This document shows positions 1-8,154 of a DNA stretch of 54,907 nucleotides, piece by piece; positions within the stretch are counted from its first letter, which is position 1, and each line of letters begins with the position of its first letter. The translations under genes and the position numbers were made by a program. Origin of the DNA: Erysipelotrichaceae bacterium. Lineage in GTDB: Bacteria > Bacillota_I > Bacilli_A > Erysipelotrichales > Erysipelotrichaceae. The DNA lies in contig JAFYHQ010000022.1 in the NCBI GenBank assembly GCA_017539105.1, positions 1 through 54,907 of the forward strand, in the 5' to 3' direction. The notes below the pieces were generated by a model, which saw only the letters and a list, made by a program, of their open reading frames with translations, was not told the origin of the DNA and searched no databases.

Positions 1-62
1 TTAAGAATCATTTCCCTGAATTCTGGATCATACCTGTTGAACTTCTGTCCTTTCCTAGCCAT
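1..62 (-). CDS. IS3-like transposase OrfA, N-terminal fragment (runs off window)
   Basis: The first 20 codons, beginning MARKGQKFNRYDPEFR, are visible before the window ends. A strong ribosome binding site (AAAGGAGGTAG) lies 11 bases upstream of the ATG at 62. The lysine/arginine-rich start resembles the opening of the helix-turn-helix part of IS3/IS150-type OrfA proteins, which bind the element ends. The rest of the gene lies outside the window, so completeness and frameshifting into OrfB cannot be judged. It could also be another small HTH protein. Confidence 0.45.
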   Translation of the reverse strand, partial: MARKGQKFNRYDPEFREMIL

Positions 63-115
63 AAGAAAAACTACCTCCTTTCGGAGATAGTTTCATTCAT
101 AAGCCGTTTTTAATC

Positions 116-141
116 AAGTGTACTAATCGGGGTACACTTCA
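116..141 (-). mobile_element. Possible IS terminal end with perfect 8-bp inverted repeat
   Basis: Read on the minus strand the segment starts TGAAGTGTACCCC, a TG-start with CCCC as in many IS3/IS150 ends. AAGTGTAC and GTACACTT form a perfect inverted repeat around 8 bases (116-139). It sits 54 bases upstream of the transposase-like start, where an element end is expected. The partner end is outside the window, so this is inference. Confidence 0.3.
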
Positions 142-178
142 GATGACCGTTTTTATATTTCGTGATTATCTTTATTGA

Positions 179-1027
179 TCACATTCTCACTTCATACGTG
201 AAGCCTTCGCCATTCACATCCTTGGTTTCCGAAATGATCACGAAAGCATTCGGATCGTTCCGATCGATGATCTCCCGGATCGCCTCATACTGGTCTTCCG
301 ACACGACCACCACCAGCATCTTTTTCTTATCCCCGGTATAGCCGCCTTCGATATCCACGATCGTCGTACCCCGTTTCACAATCTCATGGACCTCTTTGGA
401 GATGATCTCATACTGATCCGATATGATCTCGAATTTCTGCGCCGAAACGCCATTATAGATATTCATCGTCCGCTCCATAGCAGTCGTACACAGATACACG
501 CTGATCAGACCGATCAGCACCTCATTCATGCCATAGATAAACAGACCCGCAATGACCGTCAAAGCATCCAGCACCATGATCGTCCGGCTCACCTTGACAC
601 GGAAATACTTCTCCAGGATCAGCGCCAAAGCATCCGTACCACCGGAAGAACCGCCATTACGGAAAATGATCCCTACCCCGATCCCGCCGATCAGGCCCCC
701 ATACAGTGCCGCCAGCAGGGTATCGATCTCATAGACAGGAAACAGCCTCGTTACCAGCAGAAGCATGACGGGATAAGAAGCCGAATACACCAGCGTATTC
801 AGGAAAAACTCTTTCCCAAGAAAGATGCTTCCAATCACAAACAGAAACGTATTGATGAGAATCGTCATGATATCTTCATCGATCGGAACATACGACGAAA
901 ACAGGTTCGTGATACCTGCCACGCCTCCGGAAAGAATGTTTCCCGGCAAAACAAACATGCCGATGGCAAACGCAAAAAGAAAAGTTCCTACCTCAATCAT
1001 AAACAGCTGTCTGACTTTTTTCATCAT
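179..1027 (-). CDS. YitT family membrane protein (DUF161 + DUF2179)
   Basis: This is a 282-residue protein of the YitT family, whose transport substrate is unknown. Five to six hydrophobic segments fill residues 1-190, including the glycine-rich stretches GNILSGGVAGI and GGSSGGTDAL typical of the family. The C-terminal ~80 residues form the soluble DUF2179 domain (DIEGGYTGDKKKMLVVVVS). The ATG at 1027 is preferred over an upstream one at 1075 because a TATAAT box (1053-1058) lies between them and GGAG precedes 1027. It is divergent from mscL. Confidence 0.85.
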   Translation of the reverse strand: MMKKVRQLFMIEVGTFLFAFAIGMFVLPGNILSGGVAGITNLFSSYVPIDEDIMTILINTFLFVIGSIFLGKEFFLNTLVYSASYPVMLLLVTRLFPVYEIDTLLAALYGGLIGGIGVGIIFRNGGSSGGTDALALILEKYFRVKVSRTIMVLDALTVIAGLFIYGMNEVLIGLISVYLCTTAMERTMNIYNGVSAQKFEIISDQYEIISKEVHEIVKRGTTIVDIEGGYTGDKKKMLVVVVSEDQYEAIREIIDRNDPNAFVIISETKDVNGEGFTYEVRM

Positions 1028-1052
1028 CGTATCTTTGTATTCTCCGTTACCG

Positions 1053-1117
1053 ATTATACCATGAGATCCCTGCACTTTTCAGTCCTGCTGATCATCGGTA
1101 AACAATTGGGTTATAAT
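1053..1117. promoter_or_regulatory. Divergent promoter region yitT-like / mscL
   Basis: A perfect TATAAT lies at 1112-1117 on the plus strand, 23 bases before the mscL start. Another lies on the minus strand at 1053-1058 before the YitT gene. Neither has a convincing -35 hexamer, so the -10 boxes are the evidence. Confidence 0.45.
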
Positions 1118-1140
1118 AGACTTGTCAAGGGGGATCTAAC

Positions 1141-1539
1141 ATGAAGAAATTTATTGAAGAATTCAAGGAATTTGCGGTAGGCGGCAATCTGCTGGATATG
1201 GCGGTCGGCGTGATCGTCGGCGGTGCCTTTTCCAACATCATTAATTCGCTGGTTGCGGATATCTTTACGCCAATCATCGGCATGCTGCTGGGTTCGCAGA
1301 CCGATTTCTCTGACCTGAAACTGGGTCAGATCATGATCGGCAATTTCCTCAATGCGGTCATTTCGTTCCTGATCACCGCACTCTGCCTGTTCAGCGTCGT
1401 AAAAGCGATCAACACGGCAAAAGAAAAACTGGCGAAACCAAAAGAGGAAGAAGCGGAAGCGGATCCGGAGCCAAGCGAGGAAGTCAAGCTTCTCACAGAG
1501 ATCGCTGCCGAACTGAAGAAACTCAACAAGAAGAAATAA
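1141..1539 (+). CDS. mscL: Large-conductance mechanosensitive channel MscL
   Basis: A 132-residue homopentameric membrane channel that opens under hypo-osmotic tension to release small solutes. The N-terminal amphipathic helix (MKKFIEEFKEFAVGGNLLDM) and first membrane segment with the family pattern AVGVIVGGAFSNIINSLV are clear. A periplasm-side loop, a second membrane segment (about 68-90) and a charged C-terminal helix (LLTEIAAELKKLNKKK) complete the normal layout and length. The start is set by AAGGGGG seven bases upstream. It is followed at once by a terminator, so it is a single-gene unit. Confidence 0.97.
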   Translation: MKKFIEEFKEFAVGGNLLDMAVGVIVGGAFSNIINSLVADIFTPIIGMLLGSQTDFSDLKLGQIMIGNFLNAVISFLITALCLFSVVKAINTAKEKLAKPKEEEAEADPEPSEEVKLLTEIAAELKKLNKKK

Positions 1540-1547
1540 GAAACGCA

Positions 1548-1569
1548 AGCGGACTACGGTCCGCTTTTT
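1548..1569 (+). terminator. Intrinsic terminator after mscL
   Basis: AGCGGAC and GTCCGCT pair (1548-1554 with 1559-1565) around a TACG loop, followed directly by a T-run. Confidence 0.85.
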
Positions 1570-1585
1570 CATTTATAATATACCT

Positions 1586-2155
1586 ATGAATGAATCCGAC
1601 CGGTCTCATGTATTGCGGCAGCTTTTCAAGACAAGTTTTCTGATCTCCGCCTCCACTTCGGGAGGCTATACGATCGTATCTGTCATGAAAGATATTTTTG
1701 TGAACCGGTACCAGTGGCTGAGCGAAGAAGAGATGCTGGATCTTCTGTCGATCGCCCAGGCCACGCCGGGAGCGATCGCGATCAATACATCGGTGCTGGT
1801 GGGCTATCATATGGCGGGAATCGCCGGAGGGCTGCTGACCATGCTGGGTACGGTGCTGCCTCCGCTTGTCATCATGTCCATCGTGGCGACCTGCTACGGA
1901 TTCTTTGCGGACAATCAGATCCTCCGTTTCGTCATGAAAGGCATGCAGGCAGGAGTATGCGCGTTGCTTATCAGTGTAACCCTGGATCTGTTTCTGAATC
2001 TCACGAAGCAGAAGAGCGTTCTTTCCTATCTTCTGCTGATACTCTCTTTCATCATCGTACGCTATACGGAGATCAGTATCCTGTACCTGGCGCTGTTCTG
2101 TGCCATAGCAGGCATCGTCAAAGTCCTGCTGCTGAAGAAAGCAGGTGCCGAATGA
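1586..2155 (+). CDS. Chromate transporter family, N-half subunit (ChrA-like)
   Basis: A 189-residue member of the short CHR family, where the two halves of ChrA are separate proteins that probably pair. The family signature is seen in ISASTSGGYTIVSVMKD and in IAQATPGAIAINTSVLVGY, followed by several hydrophobic segments. The gene overlaps its partner by four bases (ATGA at 2152-2155), so the two are translationally coupled. Chromate export is established for some relatives. In an anaerobe the true anion may differ, so the substrate is unproven. Confidence 0.85.
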   Translation: MNESDRSHVLRQLFKTSFLISASTSGGYTIVSVMKDIFVNRYQWLSEEEMLDLLSIAQATPGAIAINTSVLVGYHMAGIAGGLLTMLGTVLPPLVIMSIVATCYGFFADNQILRFVMKGMQAGVCALLISVTLDLFLNLTKQKSVLSYLLLILSFIIVRYTEISILYLALFCAIAGIVKVLLLKKAGAE

Positions 2156-2697
2156 AGCTTCTTCTGGAAATCGTCTGGACCTTCATGCAGATCGGGATAT
2201 TGAGCTTCGGAGGAGGCTATGCTTCCGTATCGCTGGTAGAGAAGCAGATCGTAACGATACGCCATTGGATGACTTACAGCGAATTTGCGGATATCGTGGC
2301 CATCGATGAACTGACACCGGGTCCGGTCGCGATCAATGCGGCAACCTTCGTGGGCATCCGGATGGCGGGCGTTCCCGGAGCGATCGCAGCTACGATCGGT
2401 ACGATCCTTCCGTCTTGTCTCATAACGCTTCTGCCGGCATATCTTTACAAGCGCTACCGCGACCTGACACTGGTCAACGGCGCCGTATCCGGACTGCGAA
2501 GCATGGTGGTTGCGCTCATCGCTTCCACCACGATAAGCATCCTTCTTAACACGATCCGGGCCGGCTGCGGTTTCGATTTTGTAGCGATCGGATTGTTTCT
2601 CATCGCATTATTTATCCTACGCAGATACCATGTGAATCCCATCCTACTGATGCTGGGATGCGGACTTGCGGGACTCTTGATCTATCCATTCATTTAA
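2152..2697 (+). CDS. Chromate transporter family, second-half subunit (ChrA-like)
   Basis: A 181-residue partner of the preceding gene with the same fold. It carries the stronger CHR motif FGGGYASVSLVEKQIV near residue 20 and the repeat motif DELTPGPVAINAATFVG near residue 50, then three or four membrane spans. The start ATG overlaps the previous stop. The pair resembles the two-gene chromate transporters of Bacillus. It heads a run of five close plus-strand genes ending with an ABC exporter. Confidence 0.85.
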   Translation: MKLLLEIVWTFMQIGILSFGGGYASVSLVEKQIVTIRHWMTYSEFADIVAIDELTPGPVAINAATFVGIRMAGVPGAIAATIGTILPSCLITLLPAYLYKRYRDLTLVNGAVSGLRSMVVALIASTTISILLNTIRAGCGFDFVAIGLFLIALFILRRYHVNPILLMLGCGLAGLLIYPFI

Positions 2698-2706
2698 GGA
2701 GGCTCT

Positions 2707-3468
2707 ATGAACATCGACTTTACAGGAAAGACCGTTCTCATCACCGGAGGCGCATCCGGCGCAGGGACATCCATCGTCAGAGAATTCGCCAAAACCGGAG
2801 CAGATATCGCTTTTACCTACAATCATTCCGCACCGGAAGAACTGCTGAACGAATTCTCCGATCTTAAGATCAAAGGCTATCAGTTCAATCAGGGCGATCT
2901 CTCAGAGATCGATGTGCTGATCGATCGGATCATGAAAGACTTCGGACGTATCGATGTCCTGGTAAACAACGCAGGCATCTATCCCGCCCGTTCCTTCGAT
3001 ACGATGAGCGAACAGGATTACGACAACATGATGGATATCAACACCAAAGGCGTCTTCTTCTTAAGCAGAGCCATTTCCAAAGCCATGAAACAGGGTTCCA
3101 TCATCAATATCTCTTCCATCAATGCGACCAATCCGGCCGTACGGCTGATCCACTACGGCATGTCCAAGGCGGCCATCGAGATGGAAACAAGATGCCTGGC
3201 TTATGAGCTGGGACCTGAGATCCGCGTCAACTGCATCGCTCCGGGTCTCATCTACAAGGAAGGCCAGGAGAAATGGATCCCGGGCTGGACGGAAAGTTAC
3301 CAGGAACGTTCCGCGTTGCATCGTCTGGTCGATCCTTCCGAGATCGGCAAGGCCGCGGTCTTCTTTGCTTCCGATCTGGCCAGCGCCGTGACCGGACAGA
3401 TCCTCACGGTCGACTGCGGCGTTTCCCTGGCGCCTTATTTCTATAACGAAGTGGAGGACGAATCATGA
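2707..3468 (+). CDS. SDR-family NAD(P)-dependent oxidoreductase
   Basis: A 253-residue classical short-chain dehydrogenase. The cofactor loop TGGASGAG lies at residues 12-19, NNAG near residue 88, and the catalytic pattern Ser (ISSINA), Tyr and Lys (YGMSK) near residues 135-155. The C-terminal VTGQILTVDCGVS is typical of the family. AAGGAGG stands seven bases before the ATG. The substrate cannot be read from sequence. The next gene overlaps by four bases, which suggests a functional link to the cupin. Confidence 0.9.
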   Translation: MNIDFTGKTVLITGGASGAGTSIVREFAKTGADIAFTYNHSAPEELLNEFSDLKIKGYQFNQGDLSEIDVLIDRIMKDFGRIDVLVNNAGIYPARSFDTMSEQDYDNMMDINTKGVFFLSRAISKAMKQGSIINISSINATNPAVRLIHYGMSKAAIEMETRCLAYELGPEIRVNCIAPGLIYKEGQEKWIPGWTESYQERSALHRLVDPSEIGKAAVFFASDLASAVTGQILTVDCGVSLAPYFYNEVEDES

Positions 3469-3941
3469 CCAAGGAAGAGGTGATCAAGGCATTGGATCTC
3501 AAGCCCCTGATCGGGGAAGGCGGTTTCATCAACGAACTCTACCGCGGCGAAGAAGTCGACGGACGGGAGATCTATGGAACGATTTACTATCTGCTTACCC
3601 CGGACTGCTGCTCGATCATGCATAAGCTGGACGCGGATGAAGTCTGGTACTACCACGATGGTCCGGCCCTGGAGATGCTGCTGATCTACGAGGACCATTG
3701 CGAAATAAAATACCTGGGAAAGGATCTTCTCAAAGGCGAAGAACCGCAGATCCTGGTACCGAAAGGCGTCTGGCAGGGATCGCACATGGCTGATAAAGGC
3801 GAATATACGCTGGTTTCGACTTCGATGTCTCCGGTCTACGATGGAAAAGAGTTCACTGCAGGGACATATGAGGAACTGAAAGAAAAAACTGATAAACTTG
3901 AATTATTAAAGATACTGACCGGGGAACCGCAGTATCGCTGA
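3465..3941 (+). CDS. Cupin_5 / DUF985 family protein
   Basis: A 158-residue single-domain cupin of the DUF985 type (related to the yeast YML079w fold). Typical stretches are LKPLIGEGGFINELYR, the YYLLTPDCCSIMHKL strand with its histidine, DEVWYYHDG and LVPKGVWQGSHM. Such proteins are thought to bind small sugar-like or metal ligands, but no reaction is firmly known. Its start overlaps the SDR stop (ATGA), and the ABC exporter follows 10 bases later. Confidence 0.85.
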   Translation: MTKEEVIKALDLKPLIGEGGFINELYRGEEVDGREIYGTIYYLLTPDCCSIMHKLDADEVWYYHDGPALEMLLIYEDHCEIKYLGKDLLKGEEPQILVPKGVWQGSHMADKGEYTLVSTSMSPVYDGKEFTAGTYEELKEKTDKLELLKILTGEPQYR

Positions 3942-3951
3942 AGGAGCAACT

Positions 3952-5787
3952 ATGACACGTATGCGATTCGGACCGCGAGGCTTTCTGACCGACGAAGAAA
4001 AACAGAATGCCCCCAAGGTCACCAAAGAACTGATCTTCCGTATATTGAAATATCTGAAACCCTATTGGTTCCAGCTTCTGATCGTTTTTGCAATCATCAT
4101 CCTTTCTTCCGTGATGGGTTTATTGCCTTCCCTGATCACGGCCCAGATCATCGACAAAGCGATCCTGGGCAAAGACTTCGAACTGCTGATCAAGCTGGTC
4201 ATCCTGGCCATCGTCACGCTGGCGGCTTCCAATATCGTCGGCGTCTTCGAAACCTACATCAACAGCTGGATCTCGCAAAGGATCGTCTACGACATGAAAA
4301 ACGAGATGTTCGAACATCTCCAGACCATGCCGCATTCTTTCTTTACTTCCGAGAAACAGGGAGACATCATCACGAGAATGAACTCCGACATCTCCGGAGT
4401 CTCCTCGGTCATCAGCCATACGCTGACTAATATCGTTTCCAATGTCTGTACGGTCCTGACCACCATCGTTGCCCTGTTCAAGATCGATGCGAAGCTGTCA
4501 ATCATCGGAATATTGGTTATTCCATTGCTGGTGCTGCCGACCAAATCAGCCGGTAAATCGCGCTGGCAGCTGCTGTCGGAATCCCAGGCCAAGAACGACG
4601 AACTCAACGACATCATCAATGAATCGTTATCCGTATCGGGATCTCTCCTGATCAAACTGTTTACGCAGGAAAAATACATCAACGAGAAATTCCGCAAGAC
4701 CAATAAAGAAGTCACCGAACTGCAGACCAAAGAATCAAGAGCCGGCAGCTGGTTCCGGGTCATCATGGGTATCTTCACCAACCTCGGACCGCTGCTGATC
4801 TATCTGGCAGGCGGCTATCTCATCATCAAGATGAACGATACTGCGCTGACCGTGGGTACGATCACGGCGACCGTCAATATGATCAACCGTCTCTACCGTC
4901 CGGTCGAAAGCCTGCTGAATGTTTCCGTCGATATGACCCGTTCGATGGCGCTCTTCACCAGGATCTTTGGCTATCTGGATATGGAGGCAGCGGTCAAGAA
5001 TGCACGCGTCGTCATCAAGCCTTCCTTCGATAAAAAGACGGAAATCTCCTATGAAGATGTCGAGTTCTATTATCTGGAAGACGTTCCTTTGATCAAAGAT
5101 CTCTCCTTCCATGTGCCATCCGGCAAGATGTATGCGATCGTCGGTCCATCCGGTTCCGGCAAATCTACGGTCGTGAATCTCTTGCCGAGACTCTATGATG
5201 TCAAGGGAGGCGCGGTCAAGATCAACGGCACGGATGTACGCGATATCGATCTGACCTATCTGCGTCAAAGCATCGGTATGGTCACGCAGGAAGCATACAT
5301 GTTCAATGGAAGCATCCGGGAGAACCTGCTGTTTGCCAAGAAAGACGCGACCCAGGAAGAAATCGAAAACGCCTGCAAGATCGCAAATATCCACGATTTC
5401 ATCGTTTCCCAGCCGGATGGCTATGATACCCAGGTAGGCAACCGCGGCCTGAAACTGTCCGGCGGCGAGAAGCAGAGGCTGTCCATCGCCCGTGTCATCC
5501 TGAAAGATCCGAAGATCCTGATCCTCGATGAAGCGACTTCCGCCCTGGATTCCATCTCCGAGAGCTCCATCCAGAAAGCATTGGATGTCCTGATGCAGGG
5601 CCGCACTTCCATCGTCATCGCCCACCGTCTGTCCACGATACTGCAGGCAGACAAGATCCTGGTCATCTCCGGAGGCAAGATCGTCGAAGAAGGCGAGCAC
5701 GAGGAACTGATCGCGATGAATGGCGTCTACAAGGAACTCTACGAGACCCAGTTCCGTAAAGTCATCGAAATGGAAACCAACGGATAA
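3952..5787 (+). CDS. ABC exporter, fused permease and ATPase
   Basis: A 611-residue half-transporter that should work as a homo- or heterodimer. A six-span ABC membrane domain covers about residues 35-340 and the nucleotide-binding domain about 365-605. The latter shows Walker A GPSGSGKST near residue 398, the signature LSGGEKQR, Walker B ILILDEATSALD with the catalytic glutamate, and the switch histidine in IVIAHRLST. All catalytic residues are intact. It belongs to the multidrug/lipid exporter group, so the cargo cannot be named. It closes the five-gene run and is followed by a terminator. Confidence 0.92.
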   Translation: MTRMRFGPRGFLTDEEKQNAPKVTKELIFRILKYLKPYWFQLLIVFAIIILSSVMGLLPSLITAQIIDKAILGKDFELLIKLVILAIVTLAASNIVGVFETYINSWISQRIVYDMKNEMFEHLQTMPHSFFTSEKQGDIITRMNSDISGVSSVISHTLTNIVSNVCTVLTTIVALFKIDAKLSIIGILVIPLLVLPTKSAGKSRWQLLSESQAKNDELNDIINESLSVSGSLLIKLFTQEKYINEKFRKTNKEVTELQTKESRAGSWFRVIMGIFTNLGPLLIYLAGGYLIIKMNDTALTVGTITATVNMINRLYRPVESLLNVSVDMTRSMALFTRIFGYLDMEAAVKNARVVIKPSFDKKTEISYEDVEFYYLEDVPLIKDLSFHVPSGKMYAIVGPSGSGKSTVVNLLPRLYDVKGGAVKINGTDVRDIDLTYLRQSIGMVTQEAYMFNGSIRENLLFAKKDATQEEIENACKIANIHDFIVSQPDGYDTQVGNRGLKLSGGEKQRLSIARVILKDPKILILDEATSALDSISESSIQKALDVLMQGRTSIVIAHRLSTILQADKILVISGGKIVEEGEHEELIAMNGVYKELYETQFRKVIEMETNG

Positions 5788-5810
5788 AGCGAAACAATCT
5801 GTTCATACAA

Positions 5811-5840
5811 AATATCCACCGTCATGGTGGATATTTTTTA
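5811..5840 (+). terminator. Intrinsic terminator after ABC exporter
   Basis: AATATCCACC (5811-5820) pairs with GGTGGATATT (5826-5835) and a T-run follows. It lies between converging genes and may also stop the minus-strand operon, although the A-run on that side is short. Confidence 0.85.
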
Positions 5841-5858
5841 TCGATTGATTATCTGTTT

Positions 5859-6227
5859 CTAGAAACGGTTCCCGCATTTCGGACAGTAATCGAAATCTTC
5901 CTCCGTCTCATATCCGCAGTATCCGCATTTCTTATAGGAAGAACGGTTTCCCCGGATCAGCACAAGATCATCTTCCTGAATCATTGTGACCGTTCCATTC
6001 TCGATCCCTCTTCCCACCTCGCTGTCGAGCTCATACAAGGAATGGCAGCAGCTTGTTTCCACATAATACCTCCGATTCCATTTCCATACAGGAAGAAAGA
6101 AAAGAGTAAGCACCGAATAGATCACATAGACATCGTAACGGCCATAGGCACCGCAGACATCGCAGGTCACCATCTGAATGAAATCAAGATCTTCTCTTTT
6201 CTGTGTGACACCCATCAGAAAAAACAT
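5859..6227 (-). CDS. Zinc-ribbon protein, membrane-associated, unknown function
   Basis: A 122-residue protein not assigned to a named family. An early CDVC pair (Cys22, Cys25) and a CC pair near residue 59 flank a hydrophobic stretch (VYVIYSVLTLFFLPVW), suggesting one interrupted metal site next to a membrane helix. The C-terminus is a clean zinc ribbon (Cys101, Cys104, Cys115, Cys118). It starts 12 bases after the phosphatase stop with AGAAGG as binding site, so it is the last gene of the gpsA operon. Confidence 0.65.
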   Translation of the reverse strand: MFFLMGVTQKREDLDFIQMVTCDVCGAYGRYDVYVIYSVLTLFFLPVWKWNRRYYVETSCCHSLYELDSEVGRGIENGTVTMIQEDDLVLIRGNRSSYKKCGYCGYETEEDFDYCPKCGNRF

Positions 6228-6239
6228 GTCCGTATCCTT

Positions 6240-7067
6240 CTACTCGCAGTATTTCTCTTTCAGTTTCTTGCGCATCTCTTCATCGACGTGCAGATACGTT
6301 TCCAGGAATTCCAAAGGAGATCCCGCCTGTTCCTTCATCGTTTCGTAACAGGTATCGATGAAGTCTTCGCTGGCAGATAACGCGGTCTTAAACGAATCGC
6401 GGATGATCTCGTAGTTCTCGTGTTTTGAGGCAAGCTCATCGACCTTCCCCAGGATCTCATTCAAGGTGCGTCCGAGATGCAGGTTAGTCAAAAGATAATT
6501 CTCCCGTATCATCTGCCGGTCCGCGCCCAATGCCTCCAGAAGCAGTACCGCCGCGATCCCCGTACGGTCCTTTCCTGCGGAACAGTGCCACAGGACTTTG
6601 TCGCATTCCTCGCTAGCCAGGATCTCAAAGAAACGGGTATAACCCGCAATGGCTACTTCGTCGCTGACCAGATTGCGGTAGGCGCTGGAAAGATGCTCTG
6701 CAAACCGTGTCGGATGATCGTAGGATGCCTTGATCATCATCTCATAGAACGGTTCATCGTTATCGGTACGTTCCACCCCTTCATGTCTTTCTCTTTCTCT
6801 GAAAAGACTGAGATTGTAGTAGGCGACGCCATCGATTTCAGGATCCCTGTGCACATCGGCTTCCCGACAGGACCGGAAATCGATGATCGTATCGATCCCC
6901 AGTTCTTTTATCCTGCGGATATCTTCTTCGCTCGCATCATGAAGAGCGGCGCTGCGAAAGAGCTTCCTTTTTTTCACGGTTTTCCCATCGTTCGTCCGTA
7001 TTCCTCCCAGATCACGGAAGTTCTCGATACTCTCTATCTTGTATTCGTTCTCTATCTGTTTATCCAT
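6240..7067 (-). CDS. Tyrosine-protein phosphatase (DSP / Y_phosphatase3 type)
   Basis: About 275 residues. The active-site loop HCSAGKDRTG contains the catalytic Cys and Arg, and NFRDLGG near the start is the family's conserved N-terminal motif. Relatives hydrolyse phosphotyrosine or phosphoinositides in the cytoplasm, so the substrate here is open. Two starts are possible. The ATG at 7067, just past the gpsA stop, is given. An in-frame ATG at 7085 would overlap gpsA. The C-terminal acidic/lysine-rich helix is usual for this group. Confidence 0.85.
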   Translation of the reverse strand: MDKQIENEYKIESIENFRDLGGIRTNDGKTVKKRKLFRSAALHDASEEDIRRIKELGIDTIIDFRSCREADVHRDPEIDGVAYYNLSLFRERERHEGVERTDNDEPFYEMMIKASYDHPTRFAEHLSSAYRNLVSDEVAIAGYTRFFEILASEECDKVLWHCSAGKDRTGIAAVLLLEALGADRQMIRENYLLTNLHLGRTLNEILGKVDELASKHENYEIIRDSFKTALSASEDFIDTCYETMKEQAGSPLEFLETYLHVDEEMRKKLKEKYCE

Positions 7068-7068
7068 A

Positions 7069-8067
7069 TCAGTAATTGATCTCATTCTTCTTGTCCCGTC
7101 GCATCAGTTCGATGACGGCTTCTCTTGGATCGACCCCTTCATTGACGATCCCATGGACCATCCGGATGATCGGCATCTCTACCTGGTGTTTCTCCATCAG
7201 TTCCATCGCGGCAGGCAAAGCATTGATGCCCTCGACCACCATGCCGATTTCCTGCATGGCCATACGCGGATCTTCTCCCTGACCGATCAGGATGCCGCAG
7301 CGATTGTTTCTTGAATGCATGGAGGTGGCGGTAACGATCAGATCCCCGATCCCTGCCAGTCCGCTGAAAGTCTCCTGTTTCGCTCCGCAGGCTTTGCCCA
7401 AACGGATCATCTCTGCCATGCCTCTTGTCATGATGGCTGCTTTCGCATTATCCCCGAATCCCAGACCGGTCGAAATGCCGCAAGCCAAAGCAATGATATT
7501 CTTCAAGGCACCGCACAGTTCGACACCCAGCACATCCTCGTTCGTATAGACCCGCATATTGTCGGTCATGAAGATATTCTGCACATACTGCGCCGTTTCC
7601 TGATCTTCGCATGCGGCTACGATGGTGGTCGGAAGGTCTTTCGATACCTCTTCGGCATGGGTCGGTCCGCTCAGGGCAACGACTTTCACATTCTTATCTT
7701 TCAATACATCTTTGATCACCTGCGACATCGTAAACAGCGTTCCTGTCTCAATGCCCTTGGTGGCATCCACGATAACCTGCCCCTCTTTGATGAAATCCTT
7801 CAGTCCTTCGATGGTCGAACGCACGAACACGGATGGAACGACATTCAGCAGGATATCTTTCTCATCGCACAGTTCTTTCTTGTCCGAAGTGAATGCGATG
7901 CTCTCAGGAATCTCCACCCCCGGCAGATTCTTATGTGCCCTGGTTCTTGACAGTTCCTTCAGTTCCTGCTCGATCACGGAATAAACCGTAACCTCATAAC
8001 CCTTGTTCGCCAGCAATCTGGCCAATGCCGTACCCCATGTTCCGGCTCCGATCACGCCTATTTTCAT
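7069..8067 (-). CDS. gpsA: Glycerol-3-phosphate dehydrogenase [NAD(P)+]
   Basis: A 332-residue cytoplasmic enzyme that reduces dihydroxyacetone phosphate to glycerol-3-phosphate for phospholipid synthesis. The nucleotide loop GVIGAGTWGTAL is at residues 4-15. LSGPTHAEEV, GALKNIIALACG and the catalytic lysine context are all present, and the family motif SMHSRNNRCG follows. The ATG at 8067 is chosen over 8088 because GGGAGG lies eight bases upstream and the conserved protein starts there. It heads a three-gene operon with a phosphatase and a zinc-ribbon protein. Confidence 0.96.
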   Translation of the reverse strand: MKIGVIGAGTWGTALARLLANKGYEVTVYSVIEQELKELSRTRAHKNLPGVEIPESIAFTSDKKELCDEKDILLNVVPSVFVRSTIEGLKDFIKEGQVIVDATKGIETGTLFTMSQVIKDVLKDKNVKVVALSGPTHAEEVSKDLPTTIVAACEDQETAQYVQNIFMTDNMRVYTNEDVLGVELCGALKNIIALACGISTGLGFGDNAKAAIMTRGMAEMIRLGKACGAKQETFSGLAGIGDLIVTATSMHSRNNRCGILIGQGEDPRMAMQEIGMVVEGINALPAAMELMEKHQVEMPIIRMVHGIVNEGVDPREAVIELMRRDKKNEINY

Positions 8068-8154
8068 CCTCTGTGCCTCCCTTTTCATTTTAGCAATATT
8101 TCTTCGTTTTTATCCGTTCTCTTCATTGTATAATCAAATCAGGAGGAGCATTTC

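Noticed and set aside
4735-5700. Long open frame antisense to the ABC exporter (321 codons)
   Set aside because: It mirrors the Walker and signature region of a clear ABC protein and has no start signals or family resemblance.
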